Assembly (NCBI GenBank): GCA_029876055.1
Contig: CM056874.1
Location: 7,316,001 to 7,380,000 of the forward strand
Length of the DNA stretch: 64,000 nucleotides
Direction: 5' to 3'
Source of the DNA: Madurella fahalii
Taxonomy: Eukaryota > Ascomycota > Sordariomycetes > Sordariales
The position numbers and the translations under genes are program-made. Below, piece by piece: positions 1-12,171 of this stretch; position 1 is the stretch's first letter; each line of letters begins with the position of its first letter. The notes under the pieces are model-generated. The model was not told the DNA's origin. It searched no databases and worked only from the letters and a program-made list of their open reading frames with translations.

Positions 1-3000
1 GTACCCAGCCTCATGCTTGGTCGTCTCGATATTGAACTCAAACAGGCTCGCTGCCAACCACAGCACTCTATACGTGCCGCCACGCTCCCGTGACGAAGCC
101 CGCGACGAAGACCGCAGACTTCTCTCTTCGGGCCCTCCTCCCCCGGTTCCATCTGGAAGCGGTAACGCCGAGTGGAACAACCCGGATAGGCGTCTCGTCG
201 TCTGCTGTTGCTGCTGCTGCTGCTCAGCCGCACCGCCGGCACTACCGCCCGGACCCGGGGGGAGGTAGCTCGAGTTGAAGGTCGAGTTCGAGTCGCGCCG
301 GCTCGTGGCGCCCATCATCCCCGTCATGCCCATGCTATACGAGGAGAGCGCTGGGGTCGATTCCGAGCTCTGACGCGGGAGTGAGTCGAAGCTGCGGCCT
401 GTGCTGGGGCGCACGGGTAGAGTGGCGGAGCGCGAGGAGCTATTGTTGTTGGTGCTGTTTGGATCGGGCGTGACAGGCGAACCCGAGCCGCCCCGCGCAT
501 GATGTCCGTTGATGCCGGAGTAGTAGTCGCGGTAATAATGCGCCGGGCTGGGGAGCGCACTGCTGGCGGGCGAGAGGCTGAACTGGCCGCTGTTGCGTTT
601 GACAAAGTCTGGCGTTGGGAGCGTCGGGATGTGATCGCTGTTAATGGACAGGCCCCTTCCGCGGGAAGGCAGGAGATCGCTGGGGCGCGACTTTGTCCTC
701 GAGAGGATGGAGGAGGCGTCGTCGGTAGTGGACTGAGATGCCCGGCTCTTGACCGTAGGGTTAAGGATCCCGAGGGCCCTTGCCCGCTCGTCTTGCAGCG
801 CAAACTCGCGCTGAAATGTGGACACAATCTCGGACAACTCGGGAACGTGAGCCACGTCCTGGAGGGGGGCTTTGACCTTCTCCTTCCAGATCCGAAACCA
901 AGTAGCCTGGATGCTGATGAACTTGCCGAGACAGATGTTGCCGATCTCGGCAGTCATGGCAGAGAGCTTCGGCAGTTCCTTCTTCAGCGTGTCGTTGAGC
1001 GCCTCGTATTGCTCGACCAGCTCGTTGAGCTGCTTATCCACCTTCTTGCCGTTGGCCTTCAACTGGACGAATCGCTCATAGTCAAGACGTCGCTTGGCTC
1101 TCTTCTTCATGGCTAGGGAGGGGTTGCCGTAGCACCTAATGACCTGCTCAAAGGGTTCGATGACATGTTTGCGGACGTCGGAGAGCTGTGCCTCGAATTA
1201 GCATGACTCGGTCGAGGGGTGGGGGTTTCTCACGTGTTTCTCCAATGCAATCTTCTCGATGTCTCTCATGGAGACATTGAACTGGACCCATTTGCTTTCC
1301 AAGTGAGCATAGTCTCGGGACGGTTGCAGGCGCATGACGAGCTCCATCGAGGAGAGATACTGAAGGAATTCGTGGACGTAGGTCGAGACATTTCTAGTGT
1401 AGTACTCAACATCGCGCAACACAACTTGTAGACGGAGATAATCGTCGCCAAACTGCTGTTGGAGCTTCTGGTACTCCTCATCTTCGGCCGTCTTGGTGCC
1501 CGATACCTGTAGTTTGTCGACGCGCTTGCCAAATGCCCGGGCCAGCCCGGCCCTGACATCTGACTCCTTGCGCTTCCTGTTGCTGACAATTTGCCCCACC
1601 AGTTCAAAGTTCTTCTTGGTCTTGTTGATCTCATCGATCGCATCCATCACCGCCGTTCTTGCGGTTATGAGCGATTCTCGGTCGGGATGGTTCTCGGGTG
1701 TGTACTTGAGGAGATGGGTGATGATGTCAGGGTACTTGGTGATACGCTGCATAGGCTTGATGAGGAGCGAATCCAGATTCCAGGCAGAGGTCAGTTCTTT
1801 GGCCACTTCGTTGCACTCGTTGAGCCAGAGCATGACAGTTTTGTCCTCTTGGATCTGGACCAGGCGCTTGGAGGAACTATCGCTGGACCGCAGATACACC
1901 TCGTGCACGGCCTTGAGTTGCTCGATGTTCTTGGAGAACACCGGGCCCAGCGATGTGAGGCGGTCCTTCTCGTCATCACGGTCGGGCCTGATCGAAGACA
2001 CAACCGAATTCAGCGTCACCGAGTCCGAGTCCTTCGACTGGGCTGTGAGGAGCGGTGACCTCCTCCCCTTGGGAGTATACACCGTCGATGCTCCTTCTTT
2101 AAACTCAACAAGTAGCGCGGCATGGAAGGCGATGATCTCGTCCGTGTTCCGGAATATTAGCTTGATAGTCTTGCTGTCGAGGTTGGGGCAGGCCTCCGCA
2201 GTGCCCTTGTAGATCTCCTCGACGACGCTCATATCCCTGACAAAGGCATCCTCCGTGTCAATGAGCTCCCGGATGACCAGTTGCCGCTGCCGCAGCCGCT
2301 TCTGTTCTTCCTGCTCCTCCTCCGTGGGTGGAACCGGTTTCTCAACTAGTGTGTCACCTAGGGAAACGCTCGACGGCTCCAGATAATCAAGTCGGTGCTG
2401 CGAAGCTGATTCTGACTGGCGCACGCTGTCAGCAGGGTGACCCTGTTCGTCGTGGTCGCAGAGATAGCTGCTAGGGCGGCTTTGCTCGTTGTACACAGTA
2501 CTGTCCCGGTCATAAGTTCCGACTGAGGGAGGAGGATCTGGAGGGTCGCGTTCTGGCGCCGGTGCTATACTTCCCGGTTGTGATTCGCGACTAATCGGGA
2601 AGGCCCCAATAGTTCCGGCCTCTGCGGGGTGGTGCTGGTTACCTGGCAATCCGGGCAGCATAGGTGGCGACGGGGCGCCGGACGTGTCCAGCGGTGATGC
2701 TCCTGGGCTTTGCGTCGGCTCTTCCAGGCTCGAGCCGCAAGTGCTAAGATCGCCTGTCGAGTGTGCAATTCCAAGCGACGTTCTATCGTGCGTGTCGGAT
2801 TCGCGGGAGTGGGATGTGGATGTTGGAAGCCCGGCATTACCGTCGTCACTCCCAAAAGAGAAGTCGGTCCACGCAGAATGCTGGCTTAACCGGTTCGCGG
2901 GTGCAAGCAAGGGAGGCACCGTCAGGCTGTGCGATGCTTCAGGTGTCCTTTGGTATTCTGCCGGGGATGTCTCGTCATCCAGAGGAGTGCCAGGATCGGA

Positions 3001-5865
3001 GGAGGTAAAGGTCGAGCCACGCAAGGCGGCAATGTTGTCGCGCAAGCGCGGCCCGACATAGAAATCCTCAGGACAGCTCAGCTGTTCGATTCCAACGTGC
3101 GGCTCCTCCAAGTGGACATCGTTCGTGGGCGGGTCCTTAGGCGTAATGATTTCGTGACCGTTGCTGGCCGGGTGCTCATCTGCTCGGGGCGAGTCGGCTG
3201 GGGGTGTGGTTGTACTGGGCAGGTCCTTGTGCAACGGCTTGAAATCAATCTCCGGGCCCAGGATTCTGACGGTCGTCTCGTACTTTGTAGAGGAGAAAGT
3301 ATACGGCCGAGGTACATACTCGTCGTCTTCGGCCGGAGGAGGAACGGTCGGGGGTTCGGGATCGAAGTTGGCGCGAGTTGGTGTAACCTGCGGAGATATT
3401 TGAGGTTGGTGAGATGTATCAAGTGAGATTTTAATTGACACGCTGTCATCATCCTCGCCCTCATCATCGAATGGTGAGCGATAAGACGCCCTTTTCTGCA
3501 AGACAGGAGCGGCGGGCTGCTCAGTGAGTTGCTGCTCGGGGACCTGTGGTTCAGCCAGGACCTGAGACAAGCTCGGCATGATAACCCCCGAGACATCGCC
3601 AATAGCTGCCGCGCTGTCCGCTTGCCCCAGAAGCTCGGTTTGAACCTCGGTGTCAAATTCAGTGACGGCACTGGTGGCAGAAATGGCTGAAAGCGGGATC
3701 TCATGGCGATCGAATGGCGGCGTCCCAGGAATGGGGAAGCTACCTGGGATTTCTAGTTTGAGGGATTCCAGAGGAAGGTGAGTGTCCTCAGCCGGTTGCG
3801 GTTCGGCCGGTGGTTGGAGCGTGGGCGACTCGTTCGTGGGTTCCGGTGGCTCCTCTAACTCGGCCTCTTCCTTCACAATCGCCTTCTCCGAAAGCCGACG
3901 GCTGTCATTAGTTCCCTGCCGAGACAGCGCAGCAGCAGCCGTAGCATTGGCAACGGCTGCCGCCGTGGCTGCCTCGGCCTCGGCCTTCGCCCTGGCTACC
4001 GCAGCTAGCTCTTTCTTCCTCTTCTCGGCGGCCGCCTGCCTTGCTTCCTTGGCCTGGCTCTCCCGGATCGACTTGCTATAGGCAAGCTTGATGGTCTCTC
4101 GGCGCTGTGCGAAATCGATCGGTCCGACGGACAGTTTCCGCCTCCGGGGGGTAGGCTCGTCGGCCTTTTGGCTGGGGCGCTGCGATTGTCTTAAGGGCGA
4201 TGAGCCCCTCTCCACGGCTCGCATTCTCGATGCTGCAGTCGTGGCGGTAGCGACCGATTGCCGAGGTCGAGAACTGCGAAGACTAGGAGATAACTTGGGA
4301 GCAGGTACTGACACGTAGGCGTTGAGCCTACTGCTACCTTGGGTAGTGATATTCGATGGGGGAGGCTTGCGAGACGACGTGTGAATTTGACTAGAAGTCC
4401 CGGTCCGGGTTGCGGGATGGCCGGTCGGCGTTTTCGCCCGAGAAGCAGACGACACATGCTGCCGAGAGCTTCTTCCGCTGGCAGTAGTGTGCTTGAGTGT
4501 CGAAGGAGAGTTGGAGCGTGTTGATAACGGACTGTCACGGCCCGAGCTGTCACTCATCTTCTTAACCATGACTGGGAGGCGTGAGCTTGGGGACGCGGGG
4601 GATGCGGGCGACATGGGGGAGCCTGTGTCGTGCCTCTTTGCACTGTAGTCGGTACGTTTCAGAGTTAATTTTGACCCGGCGAGATCGCTGTGCGCTCGAC
4701 CGTGGCTTCGTGGAAGCGCCGGGGCGTGCTGCTCCTGCTCCCGCTGCGCACTCAGGTCCGCGGCACGATACCAGTCGGTGGGGGACGGGGGTTCGCCGTC
4801 CGGGTCTGAGAGGGTTCTCACTAGCGACCGCGCAGGGTTGTGGAGGTTGGACTCGGAGGTTCTCCGAGGCCGGACGTTATTGATCCCAAACCCGGCGGTG
4901 ACCGAGTCGTTGTCATCTGGCAGTATCTCGCCAAAGAGAAGGCCGTTTTGGCGGGGCGAGACCGGTTGAGAACCCTGTGGCTCGGATAGTGTGCTTGAAG
5001 AGCGCTGCGCCGCCGATCTGGGAGCCGGCGAGTTTGCGGAAGGGCTAGCGCGAGGCCGGGTTACCCTACTAGCAAACGACCGTGAGTTGCTAGACGGCTG
5101 GCTTCCTGTGACGGGTTTCGACCTCTGCGCTTCCCGAGCCCCGGATCGACTCCCTGACTCGTGCCCGCCGTCTCGTATTGTCGTCGTCTTTACGCTGGAT
5201 GATCGCCCGTGTACGTTGCTCGAAACCGTGTCTCGGGGTGTCCTCGAGGCTGCTTTTCGGGCGGTTGAAGCTGACTGCTGCTGCGACGATGACGACGATG
5301 ATGACGAGGACGATGATGAGTCAAACTTCTTCTTGAGGTCCTTCACGCTCGGGGCGAAGGCCCCGCCTGCACTGTGGCCATTTCCTGCCGCGCTCCCTGA
5401 ATTCGCAAGGCGGTCATCGACGGGGTTCGAGGTGGAGCGGTGGCTGGGCCGGAGGGCATTGCGGTGAGTCGGGATCGAGGGGTGCTTCGGTGCCGTCCCG
5501 TTACCATTCGGCCGCAGCGAGGGCGTTTGCCGGGGACTCGCGACGGCCGGGGCCATGTGGTCTTTCACTGGCGAGGCGGCATTCCCGGTCTGGCCACCTC
5601 GGTAGCTGCGGTAAAAATCGTCGGGGTCTACAGGGTCGTCGAGAGAATTGCTAGAATTGCCGGGGTGGGCATTGGCGGCGAAGGCATGCAGGTTTGCCGC
5701 GGCATACGGGTTGATGGGTATTACCTGCGGTTCAGGGTCGCCAAAGCCGTCGAGATACTGCTGCTGTGGATGTGAATGCGGCGATTGATCTTGCGCGTGG
5801 CGGCGGTGGTCGAAGAGCAAACCGGGACGCGAAACAGCCTCCTCTCCGAGACTGCCATGGTCCAT
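1..5865 (-). CDS. DH-BAR-SH3 Rho-family guanine nucleotide exchange factor (3' end outside window)
   Basis: Probable GEF for a Rho/Cdc42-type GTPase, built like animal Tuba and related to fission yeast Gef1 (DH plus BAR). The first in-frame ATG is at 5865; the frame is open to a GTG at 5898. Exon 1 is 5865-1234. A 42-nt intron (1233-1192, GTGAGA donor, TAATTCGAG acceptor) joins in phase 0 to an exon open to position 1, giving about 1,941 visible residues. Residues ~1-1190 are Ser/Pro/Arg-rich and disordered, with a poly-Ser run near 185. The DH domain is ~1193-1425 (RELIDTEDAFVRDM; later LLIKPMQRITKYP). A BAR domain follows to ~1660 and spans the intron. After a Ser/Pro linker with a poly-Gln run, the last ~22 residues (VLWLAASLFEFNIE) look like the start of an SH3 domain. 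No PH domain is seen, as expected when BAR replaces it. Domain calls are by eye; the target GTPase is inferred. Confidence 0.85.
1192..1233 (-). other. intron in the BAR domain of the GEF gene
   Basis: On the minus strand GAGAAACAC|GTGAGA is followed by TAATTCGAG|GCACAG. Splicing joins EKH to AQLSDVRK in phase 0 and continues the BAR helices. Without splicing the frame stops at 1198. At 42 nt it is the shortest intron in the window. Confidence 0.85.
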
Positions 5866-7750
5866 GGCGTCCCTCCCATCACTCCTCTCGAGTAGCACCT
5901 GGGTCGGGCTGGCCGTTTCTGCACTGGCCTATGGAGCGAACAGGATTTGCGGATTCCAGAGATCATCGAGATTCCATGCGGGCAGCTGGGGGGGGTGTCT
6001 AGGCGGGATGTCGGGGCTTGTCGACGTTGATGTGCTGGCAAGCGCGAGGATTGGCTGACCTGCAAAGCGACCGGGGGCAGCCCTGGCGAGGAAACACCTC
6101 GATCCGTAACCACCAGCTGCAGCCGGATCCCCACCCAGACCGCAAAGCTACACTACTGCGGTAAGGCTCTTGCTAATCAACCCCCCAAAGCCTGGCCTTA
6201 AACCCGCTCCGCTGCATCGACCGTTGGTAGCCTAGCGGGGAAGCGCTAAGCGGACTAGTCACTAACTTTACGTAGTGCTCGTTGCATGCAGCTGCACTCC
6301 CTGACGTGGGATATTGTCAAACGGCAGTTTGTTTCTTTTGTCCCCCCTTGTTTTTCCCTTCTTGTCGCGAAGTGTTACCCCGTGCAGATGCAATCTCATA
6401 TGCGGGATGCCGGCAGCACATCAGAGCATGGGGAGCCACCAATGCCGGGGTCCAGAATCTTGCGGGAAGTTGGAGGGGTTGATGTGGATGGGGCTCGAAT
6501 TGCCCAGGCTCGCGGGAACCTCCCCTGAACCAGCTGCCTGTTTGGGCGCTGGGCGAATGTTCGGATAGCCGTTTTCTTTTTTTTTTTGTTTTTTCTTTTT
6601 CTTATCTTTTTTCTCTTCTACGTTCTTTTTATCCCGCCCTCTCACCCTTTCCCCGGGGAAAAAGCCGGGCAATGGAGACACCATATTTAATCCGGCAATT
6701 AATGTAGCTATGATTACGGAATATCTGTAGTGTTCGGTGTGCGCCCTGGCTGCGAGGCTGATGCTATCAACGCGCGGGACATTGTGATTAGTGATTTTGA
6801 GTTTAGCTGGATGGGCCCATTTCTCCATCTTGTCTCAACGGCAGGTTCCATCCCATCCCATACGCCTCCAGTTCATCCTGACCGTTTCGCTGATGGTGGT
6901 CTGTGGTTGCTCATGCCCCACTTTGTTTACACGCCCGACAGCGAATCGACGATGGCGCCCTCAAAGGCATGAATGAAAGGGCGCTGTGTGGCTGCCCAAT
7001 GACGCATCGCTGGACCAGCAATCCGATTCCCCCAGACAGCCGCTGCGCCTGTGCCGCTGCCACAACCGCCTCTGTCCTATCCCGCCGAGCGGAGCCGTCA
7101 TCTCGGACCCGTTTCAATACGTACCGTACCTCGTATTAGCTTTGTTGAACACGGCAACGGGAGACACCGACGCCATCCAAGTCACCGTAGGCCGAAAACC
7201 GACATTTGAAGCCACAAGCACGCTGCAGATGGTTTGACCAGACGCTCTGCACAAATCGCTGCGACATACTTTTCGAACGCAAGCCGTTTGGGGCTTGAGC
7301 CACCCCCGACGCACCGGTGCGCCGACGCGCCGACGCGCTCTCACCCAAGCGTCAAGCTCAGTGCCGGCAAAAGCTCCTGTGAGCGCCGCTTGCCTGCCTC
7401 GGTGCTTGTTTCTTGTTGAAGTCATTTCGGCCGCACAGCCCAATCAACGGCCCCTGGTTGCGACCATCCCACCGGCCTCCTTCATCCAGTCAAGAGCAGA
7501 GTTGGGAAAAAAAGAAAAAAAGGCCGAATCCCAATTCATTCTCATCCCGCGGAGGCGTGCCCAATCAATCGACAGCACATGTCTGCCCGTCGCTGATAGG
7601 TTTTGGTCCCTCGCCGTCAGGATAGCCGTCAGGATAACCGTCAATCTCGTCCGAGTAGGAAATGCACTATCGGATTCTCGCATCCGGAAGAGTGGGCTCA
7701 GTGGAGCAATAGCGGTCGAGCGATCGGACGACCTGGCCCGACCCTCCGTC
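5866..7750. other. divergent intergenic region between the GEF and TERT genes
   Basis: About 1.9 kb shared by two divergent starts, so it should hold both promoters and 5' UTRs. It contains a T-rich/pyrimidine stretch at about 6570-6650 and an A-rich patch at 7507-7522. The in-frame sequence upstream of the TERT ATG is open back to about 7295 but has no ATG. I see no further gene with recognisable content. Confidence 0.6.
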
Positions 7751-10700
7751 ATGGATGCGGCGTCGGTGCCGATGCCTCGAAAGAGGAGCCGAAGCCAAGG
7801 CGGCCGGTCAAGCCGCGACGCCCCTGCTGATCGGCCAGCAAAGCACGTCAAATGTGGGAATGCAGCACGCGATACCATTATCGGCCACGCGTTGCTAACC
7901 CAGTACTATTCCGAGATCCAGACGCTGCGCCAGTACGTCGTCTCGAAACTGCCGGCTTCTTCGCGTCTCCGGCGGAGGAAGATCGCTTCTGTGGGCCGCA
8001 GCCCATCTTCCCCCGAACAGTCTCGTGCTACGGATGAACGTGCCCTCGGAGAGCTCTTGGACTCGACCATTGTTGCCAGCCGCCAACATGCTGAGGACAC
8101 GGAGGACCACCGCTGGGAACAGTGGGTCGGGTTTTCTCAGAGAGGTGATGAGTCGTATATGACGCTCTCAGAGGGTCTCCAAGGATCGGTCTTCTCCCAG
8201 TCCGAGGTAAGTGAGGCATACTGGCGATGAAAGACACTTGGACGACGTCACTCACAGCCCGATGCACAAGATTGTCGACTTTGTAGTGTGGCTCTTGTTC
8301 TCCCGAGAGACCGCCGGGCCGTGGCCAAAGCACTTGCTCTGCGACGGCTTCCGAAAGCAAGCCGGGCCAACCGCTCATGCCAGCCCCCAAACCTCGAGGA
8401 GCAATATTCCAGGCGTATATTCCGTTTATCCCAACCAGCACGTGCAGGCTTTGAAAGAGTCGCCCTGGCCTCAACTGCTCATGTTGCTTGGGAAAGAAGG
8501 CGAGCGGACCATGATCGACCTCCTAGTAGACGGTGCAATATTTAGAGCAGTGAAAGCCGGTAACGACAACCTCTATCAATTGAGCGGTGTTCCCGTTTCA
8601 GAGCTCGAGCCCTTGGCTGTGGCTGTGAACAAAACAGAGCTCCCGCCATCGGCCGCTGGCCTGAGAAACGCCGAGCTCCGCCCGTCAGAGATATCCTTTG
8701 TAAGAAGTAGGATGCTCTACGCCAGAGCTGCTCTGAACGCTCAAGGCCTTGTCCACTTTGGGCTGCGCCATATTCGTATGTTGACCCCTTCCTCATCAAA
8801 ATAGCCGCCTGCTTATACCATTAGACGTTCTGAACCGCTTTCCCTACAAGCCTCAATCAGCGGACGAAGCAGGCAAGCTTGACGAGAGCGTTGTGCGCAT
8901 CATGATGTACATTTTTCCGCGCCAGTTTGGCTTGCACAATGTGTTTACCTCGACAGTGAATCGCCAACAGACCGCGCAGAAGTTCCAGGACTACACTCTC
9001 CGGGAGGAGGAAATAGCAAGCAAGTTCCCAGCCCCAGCTGGTGGAGGAAAGCCAATCAAACATGTCCCGAAGAGACTAAGGGGCACAGTCACGCACCTGG
9101 TTCAGCGGCTCCAGGTGCAGCATAAACGGTGCGCATATGCGGAAATGCTGCAGCATTACTGTCCGGTGAGCGTGCATAACCTCAGCCGGAAGATTACGTT
9201 GCTAAAAATCCCCAGATCCCAAAGCAGGCCGGAAGCAAGAGGAAGTTACAGGCGCCTTCGAGTAAGGGATTGCCGTCCTCTACATCTGCTAAGCACCGGA
9301 AGAAGTCGAAACCGCCGGCGGCTTCCATGCCGGATCTTCAGTATACCTCCCTCACCGAACTTGCCACTCCCATCTCTAGCGTTTCAGCTTTTTGCCAAGC
9401 TATAGTGTCAAAAGTCATCCCCAGTGGCTTCTGGGGTCAGGCCGCTACGCAAGCGCACAACAGGGCATGTTTCCTGAAAAAGATTCATCATTTCGTCCAC
9501 CTCCGGCGATTCGAAAGCATGTGTTTGCACGAAGTGATGCAAGGAATGAAAGTAAGCGCGACCACTTCGGTTAGAGCGTTGGCGCGCCATGTTGACGGCT
9601 CTGTAGGTACACGACATAGAGTGGCTCACGCCTCCAAGACTGGGCAACCAGAAGAGTTCCCGGTCGGACACGCAGAAGCGGACCGAGATTTTTTACGAGT
9701 TCCTGTATTATTTGTTTGATTCGTTCTTGATACCCCTGATCCGCAGCAACTTTTATGTTACCGAGTCGAGTGCACACCGCTACCAACTGTTCTTTTTCCG
9801 CCATGACATCTGGCGCTATGTGGCCGAGCCAGCCATGGCGGCTTTGAAAACAAACATGTTTGAGGAAGTGAGAGTGGATGATGCGCTTCGGATTCTGCAG
9901 TCCCGCCGGCTCGGCTTTTCCCAATTACGGCTCCTCCCCAAACAGACAACCATGCGCCCGATCATGAATCTACGGCGGCGGACGCTCCTCCAAGGGGACA
10001 AGAAAGTCTTAGGCCCCAGCATCAACACTATCATGGGCCCAGTCAACTCGGTCCTTAAGCTCGAAAAGGTGGGAGTTCCGGTCGAAATGTCCATTGAGGC
10101 GCGTCCAGCTGATACGGTGTCAGTCACGAAATCCCAGTCGTTTGGGCTCATCACTGTTCTCTGTGGGAGACCTCTACCACCGTATCAAAACTTTCAAAGA
10201 CAAACTTGGCAAAGGGGAACATGAGTTCTACTTCGCCAAAGTGGATGTCCACGCAGCGTACGACACGATCCCCCAGAACGCCATCATTGATTTATTGCAG
10301 CGGATTCCCAGGCAATCACGGTACAGACTGTCGAAACATGTCGAAGTCAAGCCGCTCGAGGCAGTTTCGGGCAACGGGCCCGGCGTCAAGGCGACCAAAC
10401 GCTGGCATACGGTCGCCAAGGCCTCCGGCGACACTAGAACGTTCCCGGAGAGGATTGAAGAGTCGCTCGCGGGCAACAAGAGAGACACCGTTTTCATCGA
10501 TAGCGCCGTGCAAAAGATGCACGACACCAGGGATCTGTTGGCGCTCACAGCTGCGCACATTGAGCAGAACCTGGTCCGGATCGGTAAGAAGTACTACCGC
10601 CAGAAGCGGGGGATCCCGCAGGGTTCGGTCCTGTCGTCGATGCTCTGCAACTATTTCTACGCAGACCTCGAGCGGAATCACCTGGGATTCCTGCAGGCAG

Positions 10701-11870
10701 ATGACTGTCTGCTGCTGCGTCTGATAGATGACTTTTTGCTGATAACTACCGACCGGAGAAAAGCGGTGCTGTTTTTCGAGATGATGCACAGGGGCCTACC
10801 GAAATATGGAGTGACGGTCAACCCGGAGAAGAGCCTGGCCAATTTTGCGTTGACGGTGCGGGGGATAGACGTCCCCAGACTGGGTGACGGCGAGAGGTTT
10901 CCGTATTGCGGTCTCTGGATCGACTGCGGGAGTTTGGCGGTGGCAAAGCAGAGGGATAATTCAAAGGACTCGGGTAAGTACTTACTGAGTAATAGTCTGG
11001 TACTAGTAGATACTACCTTTCCCCGTGACTAGAATCGCAACCGTCCTGCTGATAACGATTACACAGGAATATTCAACTCCCTCACGGTCGAGTTCTCCCG
11101 ATGCCCTGGACAGAATTTCAAGCGCAAAGTCATCAGTAAGCTCTGATTCGTCCTCTGCGTTGAAAACCGCTCCAACCTCCGGTCGGCGTCATTGCTGACA
11201 CGGTGTACTACTACCCGCAGACGCCTTCAAGATCCAATCCCACCTCATGTTCTTCGACACGTCGCACAACTCGCGGCGGACGGTGCTCGCCAACATCTAC
11301 ACTGCTTTTGTCGAGACGGCAACCAAGATGTGGGCGTATGCGCGGTGTATGGCTGCCGGCCGGCCGAGCCCGGGAGTCTTGGTTGGTGTGTCTCGTCCTC
11401 CTTTGTCTCGGGAATCATTTGGTGTTTATCGGCGTCCCATAGAGACTGACTTGTTTTCTCCATTGCTGGGTAGATACGATCAAAACGTTGATCGAGGTCT
11501 CGTTTGTGTTGTTGACGAGCAAGAGAAGGAGGGAGAGGTTTTCGGGATATGTTTGTGCGGTAAGGAAGGGGGAAGTGGCGTGGTAGGTTCCTATTCTTTT
11601 CTTTTCTTTTCTTTTCTTTTCTTATTCCCCCCCTTTTCTCCGTTCAGCATCCGTATTCAAACCCAGACACTGGACGACTAACAATTAAACCCCATTGGCA
11701 GGCTAGCTATGGTGGCATGCAGACAGATATTGGCGAGGAAACAAACCGGTTACCGCGACGTGATTGCATGGCTAGAGGGCGAGACGCGTAGGCTCTCTAA
11801 TCAAAGGAGTTTAGACTGCGAGGCCCTGGTTGGCGCCATCAAGACATTGCCGGGACATCGACGGGGATAG
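7751..11870 (+). CDS. TERT: telomerase reverse transcriptase (TERT), complete, ten exons
   Basis: Catalytic subunit of telomerase, adding telomeric repeats from its RNA template. Exons: 7751-8206, 8271-8775, 8825-9165, 9216-9551, 9607-10068, 10124-10973, 11067-11135, 11221-11385, 11474-11582, 11702-11870. They sum to 3,462 nt and join in frame to give 1,153 residues. ATG 7751 is the first in-frame ATG. A basic N-terminus leads into a TEN-like region (~130-290, VYPNQHVQAL). The RNA-binding part includes HHFVHLRRFESM and the T motif (IPLIRSNFYVTES). RT motifs follow in order: 1/2 (LRLLPK, RPIMNLRR), A (KVDVHAAYD, D741), B' (RGIPQGSVLSS), C (LIDDFLLIT, D902 and D903), D (GVTVNPEKS) and E (FPYCGLWID). 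All three catalytic Asp are present. The thumb ends with ARKQTGYRDVIAWLE. The TEN and T regions separate it from a retroelement RT. A further 5' exon cannot be excluded. Confidence 0.95.
11583..11701 (+). other. last intron of TERT with a pentanucleotide repeat
   Basis: GTAGGT donor and TTGGCAG acceptor. Splicing restores the thumb-domain Trp codon and the reading GEVAWLAMVACRQILARKQ. Inside it, 11595-11631 is a run of CTTTT units, a microsatellite close to the polypyrimidine tract. Confidence 0.85.
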
Positions 11871-12171
11871 CGCATTGCCAAAGTTTCTTCAATGTAAAGA
11901 GCTTAGCACATGTGGATCTTAATAAATGCGGGCGGCGTCCTCCAATGTGACACGTCTAGAGTGCCATATTCACAAGTCCTAGGCATCCACAAGGCTTCCA
12001 GACCGAGCCGCCTAGCACGGGTTGATTCTTCGGTCACGCTTTTGGATCCCGGTCCTTGACGGTCCGGGATATAATTAAGCTAGGCAATCCCTCGCCTTAC
12101 ACAACAGCCTAGCAATTGTCGAGGGGCATCCTTGAATCCTTCAACACCAACTCCCGCAATCGGCTGTCAAA
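11871..12171. other. short intergenic region TERT to DUF4419 gene
   Basis: A 301-nt gap between tandem genes. It must carry the TERT 3' end and the promoter of the next gene. An AT-rich ATATAATTA stretch near 12069 is a possible TATA-like element about 100 nt before the ATG at 12172. Confidence 0.5.
11921..11926 (+). terminator. AATAAA polyadenylation signal candidate for TERT
   Basis: A perfect AATAAA lies 51 nt after the TERT stop codon and about 245 nt before the next ATG on the same strand. It is the only such hexamer I noticed in this gap. Fungal poly(A) signals are loose, so this is a candidate. Confidence 0.45.

Noticed and set aside
10124..10973. Reverse transcriptase domain as evidence of a retrotransposon
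   Set aside because: Motif order, the TEN and T regions, the intron-rich single-copy structure and lack of integrase, RNase H or terminal repeats identify TERT.
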